A stretch of DNA of 64,000 nucleotides from Plicaturopsis crispa FD-325 SS-3 (lineage: Eukaryota; Basidiomycota; Agaricomycetes; Amylocorticiales; Amylocorticiaceae), in assembly GCA_000827205.1 (NCBI GenBank), contig KN832563.1, forward strand, positions 816,863-880,862, read 5' to 3'. The position numbers were made by a program, and so were the translations under genes. Below, in pieces: positions 59,739-64,000 of the stretch (the first letter of the stretch is position 1; each line of letters starts with the position of its first letter). The notes under the pieces were generated by a model that worked only from the letters and a program-made list of their open reading frames with translations, made no database searches and was not told where the DNA came from.

Positions 59739-60790
59739 ATGACTGCGATCGGAAGTGTGTTTCTTGGAGACTTTGCGCGCCATCGCATACTCTCTTCGTC
59801 GACGCCGCCATCTTCTCCGCCACCACTCACGTCGCCGTCCGCGATGAGCACCGTCTTCCCCGCGTCTTCGTTCTCTCCACCTCAGTCGGCACCGCCGGAC
59901 ATCACCCAGACACCACAGGTGCAGCCGACGCCAGTACCAGCACCGCCGCCTCCACCGCCAGTTATCGACCCAGCGCTTTCCCTCGAACTACGTCTCAGAT
60001 GGCTGGAAGCGCTCCTCTTGGGCGTGCGCCAAGATGCCAAAGATCGTAAGGGAAAGGAACGAGAAAGAGCGCCAGTGCTAAAGAACGGGGAGAGCTTGTT
60101 ACGGTTGGCCGAGGACGTGCAGCGTCGCCTCGACAACGTTGTGGACTCAAATGAGGGTCTCAAGAGATTTATGGAGCATTGTGCGTTGTGCTCGCGACTT
60201 CATGAGACATTCATCTGAACACTATGCCGTAGATGACCAGCACGCACATCTATTAACGCCTTCTTTCGCGTTGTCCGGTTCTATACCGACTACACCCCCT
60301 TCATACGAAAACATGGCTCCTGGCGAGCTCGAGGCGTTTCTGGCCGAAATGGAGCCTGATATTCGTGCAGCAGACAGGGACATGAGAGAAATCGAACTGC
60401 TGGAGAAAAAAGGCGTAACAGGCGGCGGAAAACTTGCAGGTGCGTATAACTAATAGGACTTAGTTTCTGCATCTTACCCAGCCTTTCTAGATTTTGAGCC
60501 TCTCAAGCCTCGCTTGGAGGCATTAATAAAAGCTCACGAAGAGGATGACAAGTTGGCTGCCTCATTGGAACGGCGGATAGCTCACTTAATGGAACGTCAC
60601 GCGACACAGGTGCGAAGATTGATTTTCTCTAGTTTGTGCCGTCAAATAAGGCTGAGAATGCTTCAAAATCTAGGTGGACGCGCTTTCTGAGCTGTTTGTC
60701 GCGTGGGATGATACTATAACTGTTGCTGAAGACAAGGTGTCGAGATTGGAACGCGACAAGGCGGAGCGTAAACGTTTGGGATATGAATGA
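59739..60790 (+). CDS. Dynactin p24 (DCTN3)-like subunit
   Basis: A shoulder/arm subunit of dynactin, the activator of cytoplasmic dynein used for nuclear and endosome movement in hyphae. A Pro/Ser-rich leader with a polyproline run (VPAPPPPPPVIDP) precedes the helical part: LSLELRLRWLEALLLGVRQD, LLRLAEDVQRRLDNVVDSNE GLKRF, GELEAFLAEMEPDIRAADRD, FEPLKPRLEALIKAHEEDDK and IAHLMERHATQ. The closing block VDALSELFVAWDDTITVAED resembles the C-terminal LSKQFVQWDELL of human DCTN3. The family is short, helical and poorly conserved, so this call rests on the start and end motifs and on the coiled-coil layout. Three introns are seen. The start at 59739 is the first in-frame ATG; 59845 (MSTVFPASSF) is an alternative. 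The stop is TGA at 60788-60790. Confidence 0.68.
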
Positions 60791-61409
60791 ATGGGCCAAA
60801 CACCATTGGTCTTCCCGTCATTCAGCGCTCCGTGTCTGTCATGTCTCCCCGATGTACAGTACGTAAATCACAGCCCTCACTCTTTCATATGCATCTAATC
60901 AACATCTTAGTTTTATACCCACTAATTTGTATGTTCGTACGGTACTAGTATTGCGGCAATCGGTCTGCAAGCAGTTCCACGTCTTCTATCATCGCCAGTT
61001 GCTTTGTCACACAAAGATGAATCTTTCCTATCGCCAGACTAAGAGCGAGCGGAATCGTCCATGTTGACGTTATGCAGCCTCGGTGCGGCACGGTGAGCTC
61101 AGATACTTTCATTGTTCGTCTTCAGGTATTCAGGACTTACGAATGTAATCTCCGAAAGGCCTTTCGGGTGCGGCACGTGGCCCCCGTACGCGTCGAGGCA
61201 CAAACGCGTGTTTGTGACACGCTGCCTCCCCCCTTTCATAGCCAACTTACCTTTGTGTTATCCACGGCCTGCGATGTGGCGACGTGTCCCCCTCAAAAGC
61301 AGAGTCAACGCTGCTTTCCTCTTTACTTCACTTACCCGACGATAGCCTGGTGCTACCGTTTGCGCGACTACTAATCGACTTCCCCGGTTCTGCTGTAACA
61401 AGTTTGACC
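60791..61409. other. Intergenic region upstream of the unassigned coiled-coil gene
   Basis: 619 bp without a supported gene. Open frames at 61072-61374 have no domain. The stretch is probably 3' flank of the dynactin gene plus promoter of the next gene. Confidence 0.4.
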
Positions 61410-63450
61410 ATGCCAGCCTCACGCACTATAAATTGGCGCAAACAGGAGAAAGATACGCCAGTGCGGCGTCGCAACAACAACAACAGCTCAAATCCCACAC
61501 CGGTCAAGCTAACCTATGCGCAGAGTGAGTCCGTTCTGGAATAAATACAAGGAACATAGCAAATAACATGCACCACTCATTTCAAAGGAACTTTAGCGGC
61601 TCTGGCACACTTGGTAACAGATTACGGGGTAGACTGCGCATACACGGTTAAGGAGATATACAAGAAAGGTGAGTATCTAACTGATGACTCTCATTCTCCG
61701 ACCGTCTTATTGATCGTGGTGTAGCGGAGGAGCTCGCGGCAAAAGACAAAGATCCATCATTTAAGGACCGGTCTGATACAGTCGTAAGGAGGAGACGCAG
61801 GTATATGAAGGGAGCGCTTGAGAAACTGGTACATCGTCTGCCGCACCATGTCCCGTGATGGCTATTGCTCATTTGTTTCTTCCAAAGGCAAAGAAACGGT
61901 ACATCAAAATCGATTGGACCGCCGGGACGGCCCATCCATTTGAGGATGGTCATGTTGGGCTTGTCAACGATGGGTACCGCGTTGGGACATGGTGGGCCAA
62001 CTCTGAACATCTCACCGTTCCAATTGACGGTACTAATCGTTCCCCTCAGCCTTTCCAGAATTACAAAGATGGTTGATCGTAGAGAGTTCAACACCACCAA
62101 ACACGGGGCCCTTTGCGATACTGTTACAGCAATATTCCCCATGCGTCCCGGTGCCGAAGCATATACTTTACATGTGAGCAGGAGATTTTCATTGTCGGCA
62201 AGAGCCACTCACCTAGAGCTACGGAATTCTAGCTGTTCGAAGACATGGACGACTTTCCGAATACAGATGACGATGCTATGGAAGATGAGCCCGTTGCGGG
62301 TCCATCCCAAATGATCCCGGAGCCTGTTCAAACGTTCGTCATGTATATTCTGACGGCGTGTATGCTGATTTCTCAACCTTATGATACACAATGCAGCTCG
62401 GCAACTCCCTTGAGGAAAGCAACCTCTCAGAACACTGCCGACGCGTATCCTACACCCGAATCGGCTCCGCGCCGACGTCCTCATGTTGCACGACAGAGTG
62501 CTCCCCTTTCCCCGACTCCAACCCGCAGCTTCAGCTTGGGTAGCGGTGGACATGGAATGGATGCCCATGAGGATGTTCCCGGAGATGAAGACCCTCCACA
62601 AGAGGCTGGCGTGAGTGCAATGTTTTTGCGTGTACCTTGCCTTTACATGGTATTGATGATATCTCTCTGAAGCCATCGGGAAGTCAGCTTCTTTTCCGCA
62701 CTCCAAGTGTAGACCAAACGACCACTGAGCATGCGGTAGCTCAGACCGTGAGTTTGTCCAAATAGTACCTGATATTTGGGGCTAATTTGTGCATTGTGTC
62801 ATTAGGCCCGTGGTACCGATAGCCCCTTGGTTGCAATTGTCACTAGCCAACAGGAAACCATTCGTGCCCAGCAGGTCACCAACGCAAGCCAACAGGCTAC
62901 CATCGCCGACCAGCAGGCCACCATTGCGGCACAGCAAGAGACCATTCGCCGTCATGTCGAGCGTCAGGAGAAATCGGAACAGAAGCTCGCTGACGCTACG
63001 AGCGAGCTCACCGCTGCTCGCCGCGACAATAACACAAGTACAACTGAAATCGAGCGCCTGGAGGCCTTGATCAGTGAACGCACCCTAGAGCTCGAGAACT
63101 TGGGAACCATCGTCGAGAGTCACCGCGACACCATCGCTACGCAGACGAATACTATCTCCCAGAGGGACGAAGAGCTTCAGGCGACGACCGTTCGTCGGGC
63201 CGAACTAGAACAGCAGATCTCCACCCTCACAGACCAGCGCAACGCCGCTCGTAGAGTGAGCGCCGCAAGGATGGCCTACGTTGCACGCCTCCTGGCCGTA
63301 ATCCGTGGTCTCAGACTGGAAAGAAGTGTTCTCAGGTTGGACGTACATAGCTTAACGCTGCGAGTTGGGAAGATGCTGTTCCGCGGCGCTATGGCGGGGG
63401 TTGAAGCAGCTAGGCTAGCACATTCGATCCAGTCTGGGTATGGCCTCTAG
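61410..63450 (+). CDS. Unassigned multi-exon protein: predicted winged-helix-like N-terminus plus long coiled coil
   Basis: Not a family I can name. Exons with consistent phases can be placed: 61410-61524, 61588-61668, 61725-61828, 61888-61973, 62059-62173, 62233-62333, from 62397, a short exon from about 62672, and the last from about 62806 to 63450. The N-terminal 150 residues (LAALAHLVTDYGVDCAYTVK, EIYKKAEELAAKDKDPSFKD, VVRRRRRYMKGALEKLAKKR, YIKIDWTAG) run helix-helix-basic helix-strand, like a winged-helix DNA-binding fold; this is inference. An acidic patch (LFEDMDDFPNTDDDAMEDEP) and a Ser/Pro-rich linker follow. The rest is a coiled coil with Gln-rich near-repeats (TSQQETIRAQQ, NASQQATIADQQATIAAQQE) and heptads to RAELEQQISTLTDQRNAARR. 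A final amphipathic part ends RLAHSIQSGYGL. Confidence 0.62.
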
Positions 63451-63594
63451 TGGTCTGAGCGCGTAGCGTTGAGACGTCGGGGAGTAACGGAGGCGAGATA
63501 GTATACAACAAGTTAACCTGGAGAATGGTACACTGCGTTTGGGACCATCTAATTGTATGATAGCTATGTATGCTAGTAATCATATGCATTCTTT

Positions 63595-64000
63595 CTACAC
63601 GACGAAGTTGTCACCCCAATGTCTCAAGACACCTCGACCCATTCGGTGTTCCTCGAAAGCAACATTCCGACAAAGAATAGCGCCATGCGAATTCCGCACA
63701 GGATGTATAAACGCTAGATGTTTGCGTACGTTGGGCAGCAGGTTCAGCGACGCGATCATCTCAAGCTGCTCGAGCGTCAGGTGCGGCTGCCGTGCCCAAG
63801 CACCCTCACTGAGTGCCGTCGTCTCCGTCCTTTGTGTCCCTTGTGGTGCCTCTGGATCACCGTGCGCTGCAGCCGTCGCGCCGGATACATCTGGAGAGGG
63901 TAGGTAGGAGGCCGGATGAGACTCCGCTTGTGGGCCATCGTTTGATGAGTACGTCTGGCCAACGACATCTTCCATGGCCTGCTCAAGGCCCTTCTCGAGG
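63595..64000 (-). CDS. C-terminal end of a gene running off the right edge (possible lipase-like protein)
   Basis: The minus frame is open from the window edge to the stop at 63595. The edge reads LEKGLEQAMEDVVGQTYSSN, then a polar linker rich in Pro, Ala and Thr, and a conserved-looking C-terminal block: PHLTLEQLEMIASLNLLPNV, RKHLAFIHPVRNSHGAILCR NV, ending RHWGDNFVV. The pattern, an SLN..P helix followed by IHPVRNSHGAI, recalls the C-terminus of fungal DUF676-type serine esterases, where a late His closes the catalytic triad, but this is a weak memory-based match and the catalytic Ser would lie outside the window. Confidence in a real coding exon is good, in the function low. Confidence 0.5.
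   Translation of the reverse strand, partial: LEKGLEQAMEDVVGQTYSSNDGPQAESHPASYLPSPDVSGATAAAHGDPEAPQGTQRTETTALSEGAWARQPHLTLEQLEMIASLNLLPNVRKHLAFIHPVRNSHGAILCRNVAFEEHRMGRGVLRHWGDNFVV

Noticed and set aside
61648-62208. 186-codon minus-strand frame over the unassigned coiled-coil gene
   Set aside because: The plus strand offers phase-consistent exons with good splice sites (branch TACTAAT and acceptor CTTTCCAG at 62058); the minus frame has no recognisable protein pattern.

Overview
The window is genomic DNA from a filamentous basidiomycete, most likely an Agaricomycete and plausibly a wood- or litter-decaying one. Genes are dense and carry many short introns (about 50-60 bp, GTRNGT-type donors, CTAAY/CTRAC-like branch points). 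The gene set fits this: a Cdc15-type kinase with a CH domain, an APSES/ankyrin factor, a seven-helix fungal membrane protein, and secreted GH3 and GH18 enzymes. The lineage is inferred from gene content, not from any search.

Layout. 1-5.1 kb: the 3' part of a protein O-mannosyltransferase, the Mvp1-type sorting nexin, and a small VOC/glyoxalase protein. 5.1-11.7 kb: a secreted GH3 beta-glucosidase followed by an L-arabinitol 4-dehydrogenase-like enzyme; both upstream regions carry a 10-bp core matching two back-to-back Cre1/Mig1-type sites. 12-23.4 kb: regulatory and housekeeping genes, namely an NDR kinase, splicing factor Prp4, an Mbp1/Swi4-type factor and a Yvc1/TRP-like cation channel, partly in divergent pairs. 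23.7-28.1 kb: two epoxide hydrolase genes (one with a 1-base frameshift) around a small unknown gene. 29.1-41.2 kb: a Bye1-like PHD/TFIIS/SPOC protein and a CH-kinase-C1 Cdc15/Cdc7-type kinase, separated by a 2.3 kb region without a recognised gene. 41.6-44.9 kb: a third epoxide hydrolase and a secreted GH18 enzyme. 46-55.9 kb: a DUF952-like protein, a seven-helix membrane protein, an NTF2/SnoaL-like protein, a tail-anchored coiled-coil protein, Coq3 and a copper P-type ATPase. 56.2-59.6 kb: a fourth epoxide hydrolase, a 0.9 kb element with 111-bp terminal inverted repeats and tRNA-like modules, and a relic of a fifth epoxide hydrolase. 59.7-64 kb: a dynactin p24-like subunit, an unrecognised predicted winged-helix plus coiled-coil protein, and the end of a gene running off the right edge.

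Functional themes: plant cell-wall sugar use (GH3 plus arabinitol dehydrogenase), chitin-type GH18 activity, a local family of microsomal-type epoxide hydrolases scattered among unrelated genes, and cell-cycle/polarity control (NDR kinase, MBF-type factor, septation kinase, dynactin). I recognised no retroelement, Polinton or other virus-like element, no rRNA gene and no CRISPR array. The two most unusual objects are the inverted-repeat element at 57.9-58.9 kb and the unassigned multi-exon gene at 61.4-63.45 kb.
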